From: Ceratothoa steindachneri
Taxonomy: Eukaryota > Arthropoda > Malacostraca > Isopoda > Cymothoidae
Assembly (NCBI GenBank): GCA_963969495.1
Contig: OZ018318.1
Span: 179,112,246 to 179,176,245 of the forward strand
Direction of reading: 5' to 3'
DNA length: 64,000 nucleotides
Shown: piece after piece, positions 53,782-63,610 of the stretch
How the letters are laid out: each line of letters begins with the position of its first letter
Position numbering within the stretch: the stretch's first letter is position 1
Notes under the pieces: model-generated
Seen by the model: only the letters and a program-made list of their open reading frames with translations
What the model was told of the DNA's origin: nothing
Databases searched by the model: none
Made by a program: the position numbers and the translations under genes

Positions 53782-54769
53782 CTGATTTAAAGGGAAAAAG
53801 AATGAAGGTACCACCAGCAGTGCAGCAGAAAGGAATGAAACCAATCGTATGTTTTTTTTAGAGGTCTATTTGAGAGGTTATAATGAAATATATTCTGAGA
53901 TGGGCTAGGGAAGGGCAGTATTTTCAGGTTCCAGTGCGCACATTCTTTTTTTTTTTTTGTATCTACATAGGGAAGAGCAGTGTCCTAAGAGGAAGCGGGA
54001 CATATCCAGAGTGGATTCGGATAAGTGAATGTCAGAGGGGGGATGCTTTGTCGTAGGGTATTTTGCAGGTGGGTAGAAAGTGATATGTAGGTGAAGTGCA
54101 TGTTTTATTATATTCTCATTCAGAGGAGTGTCTAATAACTGTGTGGTTCTGGGGATGGGGATGAGAATGGCAAGAGGTTGCGAGGGACAGTGAGGCTTGC
54201 TGAAGAATTGTACCCCTATCACATTTAGGGTTATGATGGTAAGGATAATTAAGGGCAAAACATGAGCACTGCTTGAAAGGAAATCTTGTGTAGGGTGGTC
54301 GGTTTTAGAGGAAACAAATCTGGGGCACTCAAACAGGGCATAGTAAAGGATGGTCGACATTAAAGATGTCGGTGAGTTTGGTGGATAGTTTTTGTGTGCA
54401 TATAGTTGGAATTGCCAGGAAGTGAGGTTGAAGTGTAAACAAGAAGTTTAATGCCAAGTTTGGTTAAGAAAATATAGGAATAGTGCTTGTAGAAGAGGTG
54501 GTGGGTAATGGATTATTTAAATCAAGTCAACTATGGCCTAGTTTTTGTTAATGAAAAACAAGCAATTCCCCCCCTCTCTCCCCCACTACCAACGAAGGCA
54601 TATAAAACAAGGTCTGTAAAGATCTAAAAAGTGAAAATGTGTGGAAGATGTATAGCCGAAATCCTCCTGCCAGCATTTGGGCCGGGAGGGAACATAGCCC
54701 TCAAGGTCTCATCCGCAGCACAGTTGACCATGCTACATTAAGATGCCTTTGTGGGCGCGTAAGAGATTT
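53782..54769 (-). other. POLR2G intron segment
   Basis: No domain was recognised. Open frames here (e.g. 53905-54360, - strand) are unsupported. A word shared with 57488-57515 (GTGAAAATGTGTGGAAGAT) at 54635-54655 lies just beyond the 3' ends of LINE copies H and J, so it may belong to a repeat flanking or ending both. Confidence 0.35.
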
Positions 54770-54788
54770 TTTTCTTTAGCGCTAAGCT

Positions 54789-54817
54789 GGCGACCACCTA
54801 TTAGGGCATAGGTCGCC
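54789..54817 (-). other. LINE H 3'-terminal hairpin
   Basis: On the - strand: GGCGACC, TAT, GCC, 6-nt loop, GGT, GGTCGCC. Seven outer pairs are perfect and three inner pairs include one G-U. Its length and layout are identical to 55103-55075 and 10812-10840. Confidence 0.7.
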
Positions 54818-55059
54818 GTAATCATCCATAGCCAAAACAAAACTAAGCAAAAAAGGAACCACAGTCCGGTGCCGGGGGCAGGCTCGCCTCCGCCCGGCGC
54901 AAGATCATGCGACCAACATAAGAGCGATTCAAATAAAATGGAGTAGGCCAGCCTACTCCAACAAATCAGATGGACCCCAAGTGCGTTCACGAACCCATCC
55001 GGAGTATAAGGAACAAGCGGTTACCGACCCCGCTCGTCCCGGTTCCGGGAGTTGTTATT

Positions 55060-55135
55060 TTTAAGAGCTCATCTGGCGACTGCCTACTTGGGCATAAGTC
55101 GCCGTACTCACCACTGCCTAGTACAGGTGACGTCT
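55060..55135 (-). mobile_element. Very short LINE 3'-tail insertion within copy H
   Basis: On the - strand: AGTGGTGAGTAC, hairpin (GGCGACT...AGTCGCC at 55103-55075), then AGATGAGCTCTTAAAAATAAC. Copies A and E lack this block at the corresponding place, and the flanking LINE text resumes on both sides. It may be a severely 5'-truncated LINE or a SINE that borrows the LINE tail. Confidence 0.65.
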
Positions 55136-55640
55136 GCGAAGATCCCACAAACTGGCACATTCAACAAGAATGTGCCAAACATTATGGGGTTAATCGCAGT
55201 AAGGTGCAGGGGAGCGCTCCATTAATTGGCGGTGCCCAATTCGAAGAAGGCGGAAAGTGACCTGAAGCAGTCGCGGCATTGGGGGCTAGGGATATGGAAA
55301 CAGTCGCGGCGTAATGGCCATCTCCCATCTTCCTTGCCTAGCAGCCAGGAGGGCAGGCACGATACCTGCCATGTAGTGGGTGTGAGGAAGAGCCAAACGC
55401 TGATCTGGTCGCTCATTCCGTGGCGTCACGGATATCGCAAACCAGGGGATGCGGAGGTTCCAATGCCCCGAGAATACTCAGGGCGCTTTCTGAGTCGCTA
55501 TAGATCACAATCCGGTCTCCGAACTACGGGGCACGTCGCGTTATCTTCCATACCAAGCGGTGGATCGTAACCAGCTCGGCCGTGAAGACAGACGCAGCAC
55601 TCAGTAGAGCACGGCTGACTTCAAACAGAGGGGATACGGC

Positions 55641-56447
55641 GTGGAAGAGAATAGATAAGGAAAATAAGGAGGGGTGGGGAGTCAACCTGTGTGGTATGAA
55701 CAGCTAGTCTGCGTAATAAAACGTCTAAAAAGGAATGAAGCACAGGTAGTCTTAATCAGGTTTGAAACTGCCAGTGACAGATGGGCCGAGAGGGTGTAAC
55801 TCTCCTCTAGATACAAGGTTTAAAAATGTAAGCGGAGAGCTCCTTTCAATGCTAAAAAAGAAAACCAACGAGGGTATCTCGGCCAAAATGTGTGATTTAT
55901 GAAGAAAGACGAAGGAAAACTGTGTGGAAGACATTTTACTCCTAATTATTTGCAGGCATTTTGCTTTATTGTAATTTGTTTTGTTTCTCTCTTTTTAGTC
56001 AATTAGAAGCAAAATGTTGCGTGGAGTTTCCTTAACCTCCCAACAATCACAACAGATATTCAGCATTATTTGGATAGTTGAGCAAAGGCCTGATTTTGTA
56101 CGAGTAAAAACACATCTGTGTCATAGATGACTAAATGTGACCACCTTGTTTGTGAAACATAGCTGACAGTGGATGGTTATCTCCACATCTGGGTGTGTAG
56201 CTTTCTTCCACATTTTCACTTCTTCCATCCACATGTTAGCTGAGATGCCATTGTAGTTTTTTGCTTCTTAGTTTCAGGGGGTTTTTTTCAAAGGCACCAA
56301 GACATTAGGTTGGGAATTTAATCTCTCTCATAATAATTCCCTGAATGTCAAATGACCTTGATCACTGTTATTTTTTATTCTATAGAAATGACACCGGACA
56401 ACAGTGAATCAGGGAATGATTAGTGATTATGACAAAAAGGTACTTAC
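55641..56447 (-). other. POLR2G intron segment
   Basis: No recognised feature apart from intron sequence up to the splice donor of the exon ending at 56448. Confidence 0.4.
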
Positions 56448-56513
56448 CTCATCTCTGCTCTTGTAACAAATTGGGTTAGAGTTGGGGTCGAATTCTAGGT
56501 CAGGAGGGATCGA
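56448..56513 (-). CDS. POLR2G: POLR2G (RPB7) exon: SIPPDLEFDPNSNP segment
   Basis: Between CCTTTTAG and a GTAAGT donor the - strand encodes 22 codons: SIPPDLEFDPNSNPICYKSR, then DE. This matches the highly conserved loop of RPB7 at about residues 112-133 (S-IP, EFDPNSNP, CYK, DE). The exon joins the preceding and following exons in phase 0 without lost codons. This segment lies in the OB-fold domain and is nearly invariant in animals, which makes the identification secure despite its short length. Confidence 0.94.
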
Positions 56514-56912
56514 CTAAAAGGAAAATCAGGTTAATCTTTGGATTAATAAGTGTTACTCATTAATATCGATAAACAGGAAATTGATTATTATATTTATAAC
56601 ATTCTGTAGGAGGGTTAAACATCCTCTTAAAGAAGTTGAGTATAAAATCCATGACTGCAAGGAAAAGTACATATACTCGAGATTCCTAAACAAATGTAAA
56701 CAGGTGAAAGAAATATCCATCTAAATAAACCAAAATTGTTACATGTCAAAGAACCAGACAATAAAATGTTGCATTTTAGAAATAGTTCCCAACAGTGACA
56801 GAGATACTTTTAACAGATCAGAGAGAAATGAGAAGAGTTTTACAAAGGAAGTAAATCTGAGGAGTACCAAATCATGGTGCATTAAGATACGACATTAAAT
56901 CAAATTACCTAC

Positions 56913-57032
56913 ATGTTTTGAAATAAAACACTGCATTGGACCAATTTCGCAGAAAAGGCCAATCTTGTTGACTTGCGTAACAACAGCATCTAGAACCTCG
57001 CCTTTAAATGGTCGAAACACAATTGCTTTGTA
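56913..57032 (-). CDS. POLR2G: POLR2G (RPB7) exon: start of the OB/S1 domain
   Basis: After TACTTTGCAG the - strand reads [20 protein letters not shown], then [20 protein letters not shown], 40 codons, ending at a GTAGGT donor. The sequence equals the RPB7 region of about residues 72-111, where the N-terminal RNP-like domain passes into the OB fold. It differs from the vertebrate form only by conservative changes. Exons for residues 1-71 are not found between here and 64000. The preceding intron is therefore at least 6.9 kb and holds LINE J, a mariner and a transposase gene. Confidence 0.95.
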
Positions 57033-57699
57033 CTGCAAAGTAGACAGATTTATTGTTGAGTTTATAAGGAAAAGGGTAAGGTTAGGGGAGGTAAACACAC
57101 GCAGGTACATAAAGTGAAAAGCATAAACTACAAGACTTTAGCAATGCAGGTATATCATCCTATAGTGTTTAATTTAAAGAAAATGCGTAAAGTTATGTAG
57201 TTCCAGTAAACAATATGGAAAATGCGGGTCAACCCTTAAGCAGAACACAGTATAATTTGGGGTCATTTTCATGGAGAGCGGCTCATGATATTTTAGCTTG
57301 GGACGGGGGTAGATTTTAGCCATTTTCCAACCTAAGTAATTATATTAAATTTATATAAACTAACTTAAAAAGCTAATAGACATACATTTCCTCCCTCAAA
57401 ATTTAAAGTAAAAATGATTGAAGGAATCACCCACAGAAAATTGGTAGAAAGTTGGTAAGAGGTAAAGATAGTGCTGAAGGTGGAGAAAGTGAAAATGTGT
57501 GGAAGATATAGCCATAAATCCTTCTACAGACATGGCTTCAAGAGGAAAAGCATCTGCGCGTATTGAGCCTGTGAGTGCACATAATCCAGCAGATGTTAGA
57601 TGTAGCATAATTTCTATGACACCCCTTTGCAGGGGGTGGCTATAGAAAAGTAAGCCTGGGGAAAATAGGATTTTGTTTTCTTCAAACAGAGATTTGAGA
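57033..57699 (-). other. POLR2G intron segment
   Basis: No exon was recognised. The open frame at 57396-57725 (- strand) is formed by LINE J tail and flanking sequence and is not credited as a gene. Confidence 0.4.
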
Positions 57700-59965
57700 C
57701 TGCAAGCAAGGACAAAAGTCGCCATAATTAATTTTCAGCCTAATACTAGGCTATTTCAAGATACAAAACAAATCTATATAAAAATACAACAAAACCAACC
57801 AACCCCCCTAAAAAAAAGCAAGAAGAAGGAATCATATTTGGGTGTCAGGGAAAAGAAGGCCACCCCAGATGCAGGCTCATGCGACCAAGACCTAAGAGAG
57901 TCAAAAATCATGAAATGAGGAATATATAGCAAGGAGAAGAACAGACATCATTCCAGGTTAACTCCTGCAACCTCCTCCCAGCCTCCATCCTGTGGTGGTG
58001 GGGTTACAAAATCCTTATACCCCCACAGTCTCCTGCAAACCCCCTGTCTAGTCATGAGTGGGGGTGCAGGAGCCAAAGCTCCTCTGGTACCATCCTCCTT
58101 AAGGGCACAGCTGTTGGAGTCCTCGAAGCAGGCCTCATGACCACTTTCAGGGGGTTTCCTCTGTGGAGGCAGGCAGCCATTTCACTTTACAGGAAACAGT
58201 CAAATGAGGAAGGGGGCTGGTTCTAGCTGAGGCTGAGTGTGAACCCTTTGTGCTGCCAGTGCTGCCAGGAGAGCACCGGGGGTGGGTTGAACCTGCAGAA
58301 GGGTTCTGAATGGGTAAAGGGGTTTTTTGTTTTGTTTTTAAGAGCTCATCATAGTCGCTGTAGCAACCATGCTCATAGGCGTGGCTGAGCCAGGAGCAGT
58401 GGGTGCCTTTTTAAATATTGAATCGCAAGACATCACAGGTAGCACTGGGCATGCCAGAATAAAGTCGTTAGCCTCACCAAAGAAGAGATGATCTGCAGCA
58501 TGAATTACCAGGATTTCCTTCTCTAGGAGATAGGCGCCACATTCCTTTGAGGGAGCATGGTGCGGCTCTCGATAGTTGACACATTTGGGCATATACAATA
58601 AAGACATTGTGTACGGCTTGAAGCAACTTCCATAGCATTCGGGTAAAACTGCATGTCTACATATTGATTTGAATGACTAAAGCGGTGGAAGTGGCACAAA
58701 TGCCATCAAACAATAGTGATAGCTACCAGCATACATTGAATCAGGAAGCCTGCCATGATCAAACGTGACAAAGAGTATAAGGGTGGGTCTCAAGACCTGT
58801 CCCTCCCTATTTTCTCATTAAATGCTTGACCTTGAGAGCTTCATAGTTAGCCAGCTTTTTGGTTATGTCTTCTAAGGAAAAGCTAATGAGTTCTTTCGCA
58901 AAAACTTTCACAAAATCCATGGTAGAGTGTGGTGTCACACTTATCAACGAGCCATTGAGTATTCAAAGGTCACTAATAATGGCCCCCTCAGAATAGTCTG
59001 CTGCATTTGACAGAAGGCTCCCATCCAGGAAACAGGTGACTTTAGGCTTTCTAACAGTCAAGCTAGCTAAAGCTCTCCACTGATGGATCATGTGGCCATT
59101 GGCTAACTTGCTACAATTAGTGGAGCGAATACCTAAAAAGCACAAAGTCAGCACGCTCAAAAATGGCAGGTAATCTCTGAATGAGGGTCCCTGACTTAAT
59201 CAAGGCTCCACTCACCAGACTTGTGACTTTGGTCTTGGCCTGGTCACTTGCCGAAACAGCAGCAGAGGCCGTCCCCAGAGCCTGTGCGGAGGATGATGAA
59301 TCCACTGTCATCTTTGAGTTCTTTCTCTTGGGGTTTTTAAGAGAGCAGGGAGTGAACCAGTTTCTCTCTTCCACCAGAAGGGGTCTCCCTGAGGCCAGAT
59401 GTACCAGCCTTAGCCAGATCCTTATCCGAGATGGAGAAGGTTTGGCCCATTAAGCCTATGAAGATCCTGCCAACAGGTGGGGTCAAATGAAGAGCATCCA
59501 ACTGGTCATCCCCTCACTCCCCCATGGGTCAGGTATCCTGACCTGGGCCAGGATGCCAACTTTAATTGGTAGGAAAGGGGGAACAGGAATGTTGGCTCCA
59601 TCAACTTGACAAACCTCGGATCGACAAGGTGTGTGAGTGCATGAGCAAGGCCCAGTAGAAGATGCTGTCTCTTACCCCACCTCACCTCTAAGGTGGTTGT
59701 GGTGGGTCACTTGGCCCCAAAGGTAAGGGCAGGGACCGAGGCGGCGCGTTCTGTCTTGCTGAGTTCTTAGCAGGCCTCTGAGAAAGCAAAAGGGACCTGC
59801 AGCAAGTGGAGAGTTGCAGATAAAGGGGGTAAAGGAAAAATGACTAAACCCAGCAAAAAAGGAGAGGGAAAAACACCCTCTCTGCTAGAAGAGTAATGGA
59901 GGGGGCCCTAAGAAAGCACAGGGGAGTCCAGTTCCATTCCAGAAGTGGAGCTGCCTAAAGATGGT
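57700..59965 (-). mobile_element. LINE copy J: ORF1 present, ORF2 deleted
   Basis: On the - strand, ORF1 linker text starts near 59965. The globular block follows at 59180-58860 (LIQRLPAIFERADFVLFRYS; text matching MDFVKVFAKELISFSLED), then knuckle remnants and the Ser/Pro-rich tail. The first residues of the endonuclease region appear at 58040-57920. The sequence then jumps directly to the 3' UTR (57915-57700, with CGCATGAGCC and GGCGACTTTTGTCC). Nearly all of ORF2 is missing. At about 58333-58355 a short word (ATGAGCTCTTAAAAAC on the - strand) resembles another LINE 3' end. Confidence 0.75.
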
Positions 59966-60302
59966 ATTCAGGAGGGACATAGGCAGATATGATGGCAAAA
60001 GTTCAGACTTTTCAGGGGTCTGACCTGGGTGCATTACAGAATGGTGTTTGCAACCTGGGACAGAGAATCACACTGACCAGAAGTTACCAAGTAGCCAGTC
60101 ATTCCGCAAAGGTCATAGCTCCCAACAGGCCAACCGGAGAGGCAGGGCAACAGGGCGGATATCCTGACTGAGACGTATAACCCTCAAGAGAATAGCCAGG
60201 ATATGAAGATCTGTTGTGGCAGACCCAGACACTTTTAGTAGACCTGGCAGCCATCAAGGCAGTAAAGCCAACCTTCCATAAGCAGTCAGCCTTATGCACT
60301 TA
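59966..60302. other. Unassigned segment between LINE J and the palindrome
   Basis: Moderately GC-rich. The - strand frame at 60099-60299 has no recognised domain (KVGFTALMAARSTKSVWVC). It may be a retroelement scrap. Confidence 0.3.
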
Positions 60303-60331
60303 AATTTTTTTTCTACATAATTGTACATATA

Positions 60332-61218
60332 TGAGGGGTGGTCAATAAGTTTTGCGAATCAGTAGGGCAAAACAGAGGAAGGGGGATGGCTGTTTGTGGG
60401 GGTGTTAGGACAAGTTATGACGAGCCAGGACCTGCAGCCGCACGCTTCTGCCTCGTCTATTTAAGAAGCAGTAGCTGATCACAGATCATCAGTCACAAAT
60501 TTTTCAACAATGGAGAAGGTTGAACACCGCACAGTGAGCAAATTTTTGACCAAGGAAGGCAAGAATGCAAAAGAGATCCATGAACGCATGGTTGCAGTGT
60601 ATACCAACACCGCCCCTTCCTATGCAACCATTGCTCGCTGAAATAGGGAGTTCCGCCATGGTCGTGAGTCCCTTCAAGATGACCCCCATCAGACGTCACC
60701 AATGAGGACAATGTGGCCCGTGTGGAGAGGATCATCCTCGAAAATCGACGGGTGAAGGTCGAAGAAATTGAGCGAGAACTTGGAATATCACATAGAAGTG
60801 TTAACATCATCCACAACAATTTGGCCATGACCAAGGTCTCTGCCCATTGGGTCCCTAGAAACCTCACGCCCCATGATCATTTCAACATCGTCAAAGTCCA
60901 CAAGGCCAGAGTTGCACAAGCTGCCCTGCGTGAGTGTGGATTCAAGGAGCTCAACCATTCCCTCTACAGTCCAGATCTTGTCCCTAGCGACTACTTTTAT
61001 TCCACCAGTTCAAGGCTGCACTGCGTGGACACTGGTTTGGGGATGATGAAGATGTGCAGCAGTCAGGAGATTTCTGGTTGTCAGGAATTCATAGCCTCAG
61101 GGACAAGTGGCGCAAGTGCATTGAAGTCGAGGGTAGTTATATTAAAAAATAATAAAACACTTTTCCTAATATCTCGTTTCATTATATCCGAATTGCAAAA
61201 CTTATTGACTGCCCCTCA
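60332..61218 (+). mobile_element. Mariner element copy 2, internally deleted
   Basis: The ends read TGAGGGGTGGTCAATAAG and CTTATTGACTGCCCCTCA, with TA duplications at 60330-60331 and 61219-61220. The element is 887 bp. The transposase reading begins at 60510 (MEKVEHRTVSKFLTKEGKNA) and is broken by a stop near 60640 and a frameshift near 60685. The central catalytic region is deleted between HFNIVK and VHKARVAQAAL, at the same junction as copy 1. Confidence 0.92.
60510..61160 (+). pseudogene. Mariner transposase, internally deleted
   Basis: The N-terminal helix-turn-helix part (YATIAR then a stop, NREFRHGRESLQDD) is followed in a second frame by VERIILENRRVKVEEIEREL and GISHRSVNIIHNNLAMTKVS, then WVPRNLTPHDHFNIVK. 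From there it joins to VHKARVAQAALRECGFKEL and SPDLVPSDYF, which retains the third catalytic-Asp block. The first Asp block (GDETW) and second (HDNA) are gone. The C-terminus continues in another frame as a LRDKWRKCIEVEGSY tail. No active transposase is possible. Confidence 0.9.
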
Positions 61219-61594
61219 TATGTACAATTATGTAGAAAAAAAATTGCTACCATTGATAATTGCCCACTAGGGTGATGACTTTTTGACTTTTTTTATCAAA
61301 AATTATTTCCTGTAGCACGAATGAATGAACTTTTGCCTATTAATGACAACAATTACTTTTATTCCATTGAAATATTGAAAAAGGTCAGGCACAAACTACT
61401 TTGAAATATAATATAGGCCATTTTAGCATTTTATATGTGTTAAAAATATTTATATTAAATATATAAGTTATCAAACAGACTTGTGCAATAATTTATGTAC
61501 CATAAAATTGTATAGAATTTTCCAGAAAATCATCACGTCATCGCTTGGGCGATTTCTGAAGTTCCATAATTTTCTTCAGCCTTTTCGTGTGCGG

Positions 61595-61637
61595 TATATA
61601 AGCAAGATGTTTAAAGCGGGTAGTTACTAGTTCAGTT
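61595..61637 (+). promoter_or_regulatory. TATA box and initiator of the transposase gene
   Basis: TATATAAG at 61595-61602 precedes an arthropod-type initiator TCAGTT at 61632-61637, with about 39 nt from the first T to the initiator A. This is slightly wider than usual. The transcript would enter an untranslated exon ending at the GTAAGC donor at 61723. Confidence 0.5.
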
Positions 61638-63610
61638 TTAACGGCGTTGATATTATTATTGCCTTATTATAATTGTTGTGTATTCTCCAGCATTTATTGT
61701 AAAGAGATCCTGATATTATTTGGTAAGCTAATAATTATATAATATAATAGCATATAATATTTTATTAGTGTCTGCCTTCTCTCTTATTTTTTTCTAATTG
61801 TAATTTGCTAGTTTTTTTAATAAAATATATAAAAGCTCAATAACAGTTTCTCTAATTTGTTACCTATGTAATATTTAGGTTTATTTTCTATTTCAGTTGC
61901 TGAGTACAAAACATGTCGTCCAGTTTCAAGCACCATCAAGAAGAGGCAACGTGGCAGTTTATGAAGCACCCTTAAGTGAACAGAGTCGCATGCCCCTGAA
62001 AATCCATGTTGTTGGATGCTTCAAATTTCTCGAATCCAGAGGCAAAGAACGGAGGGAGAGGATCAGCCTAATTGTTGTGGAGCTAAAAGCCCTATGGAGC
62101 AAAACTAGAAAACCTTCTGAAAGACTATGACTACTGCAGAAAGAAACAAAACTTTATTCTTTGAATGAACTGTTTGACGTGACCAAGGTGAAAGGCAACT
62201 AGTTGTGCAAAGAAGATTAGAACCTCTATAAACAGCAAACTTTGACCAGGCCAGGTTGGTTATTCCACTGGTAAACCTGCTAGTGCCAAGAACATTTACC
62301 CATCCAAGCGAAAGAAGGCAATGGAAGCGACTGTGTCCCAACTTTCCAGCTTAGCACCACCTGATTGTTCCGAAACTAGCATGGACTCATCTAATAACAG
62401 CGAAGACAGTTCTTGGGAGGATGAGAATGCAGCATCAATGAGGAAAAGGAAGCATAACCCAACAGGCTTAGCAAGACTCCTTGCTACAAGCTCAAAGCTG
62501 TAGTCCCACAGAGCAGCAAAGGTATGTCACCAGCTTTCTGGTGAGGGCAGTGAAATTCCAACCCCATGTCAGTCAGCAATCCACAAGGCTATCTACACAA
62601 TAGCTGCTCAGGTGAAGAAGCACTTGGTGAGCACGCTTCATCTGGAAAAGTGGAGCTTACACTTTGACAGCAAACGCATTGAAGACTTTGAATATCAGTT
62701 CATAGTCCTCAAGAATGAAGCGCAAGAAATAAAGTTGGCTGCGCTCAAATTGAAGGATGGGAAAGCTGTAACAATTGCAAAAGGGCTCCAGGGTGTGTTA
62801 GAGGAATTCAACCTGTGGGGATCAATTGTTATGCTTGTCGCCGACACAACAAGCATGAATACCGGCAAAAAGTCAGGCATTGTTGTTCGACTGCAGTAAA
62901 TGGTCAAAGATAAAGGTCACCCCAAACCCAAGTTCATCAGTTGCCAGCACCATGTCCTGGATCGGATTCTCTGCATTGTCATGGACGATGCGCTCCATGG
63001 GTCGACTAAATCACCAAACATAAAGTACTTTTTTGTGCAGGATTTGATGAGCAATTATAATAAATTGAAAGCAGCCTTCAGCAATGGTAAAACTGAGATT
63101 AAGGAAACAGGCAGCTGGAGAGACGACATGAAGTTTCTCTATCAACTCACGCGTGTCTTCCGTCACTTCACTAAGATGAATCAGGTCCCCTTTGTAAAGT
63201 TTCAAAAGATCCCAAACATCAGCAATGCACGTTGGAACTCTCATGTCATTCTAGCCCTTCTTGCGTTCATTCTGATGCCTGACACCCGGAGCAGGCTGCG
63301 TAAAATCTGTTCATTCATTTCTTATTCATGGCTGACCATTGGTTCAGCACTCACTTGTTCCGCGCTGAAGATTTTTATGAACTATCTGCAGCTCTGAATG
63401 AATACCCAACAGGTCTCAAATGCTTGAAAACCCACTAGAAAACAGATGAATCTCCAATCAATATTGCCCGAAGCAACCAGTGCTGTGAGCGTGCAGTCAA
63501 AGTTATGCAAGACTTGCACAGGTCCTGCCGCAACAAGGACAACCTATCACTGAGATTCATACTGTCCAATGACATTATTATAACTAATTTACTTCCTTGT
63601 GTGTTTGATG
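61634..63610 (+). pseudogene. Unclassified DDE-type transposase gene, two exons, several breaks
   Basis: A non-coding first exon ends at a GTAAGC donor (61723). An acceptor TTTCAG at 61891-61896 precedes ATG at 61913. Blocks then appear in several frames: RMPLKIHVVGCFKFLESRGK, YPSKRKKAMEATVSQLSS, KKHLVSTLHLEKWSLHFDSK, MLVADTTSMNTGKKSGIVV, ISCQHHVLDRILCIVMDDA, GSWRDDMKFLYQLTRVFRHF, PNISNARWNSHVILALLAF, and a C-terminal SNQCCERAVKVMQDLHRSC. ADTTS-NTG could hold the first catalytic Asp, CQHH fits the C-x2-H motif seen in hAT and several other superfamilies, and CERA could hold the Glu. Similar text is recalled from uncharacterised invertebrate proteins. No superfamily is assigned. Confidence 0.65.

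Larger units (their letters stand above)
54770..55640 (-). mobile_element. LINE copy H: RNase H to 3' end
   Basis: On the - strand it starts in RNase H (text matching PLFEVSRALLSAASVFTAEL), skips part of that domain, and continues through the region before the Cys/His segment. The 3' UTR (TTTGTTGGAGTAGGCTGGCC) and the terminal hairpin (54817-54789) follow, with an A-rich end near 54770. A 70-80-bp piece of LINE 3' tail with its own hairpin is inserted at about 55060-55135, interrupting the Cys/His region. It lies in a POLR2G intron, sense to that gene. Confidence 0.8.
60303..61245. repeat. Perfect palindrome split by a mariner
   Basis: The 27-nt left arm (60303-60329; T8 then CTACATAATTGTACATA) is the exact complement of the right arm (61219-61245). 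Removing the mariner and one TA copy restores a gap-free 54-bp palindrome. Confidence 0.9.

Noticed and set aside
53905..54360. 151-residue - strand frame in a POLR2G intron
   Set aside because: No recognised domain, composition like the surrounding intron, and no splice or phase relation to the flanking RPB7 exons.
57396..57725. 109-residue - strand frame beside the POLR2G exon
   Set aside because: It overlaps the LINE J 3' tail and its flank, has no RPB7 similarity and no supporting splice sites in phase with the gene.
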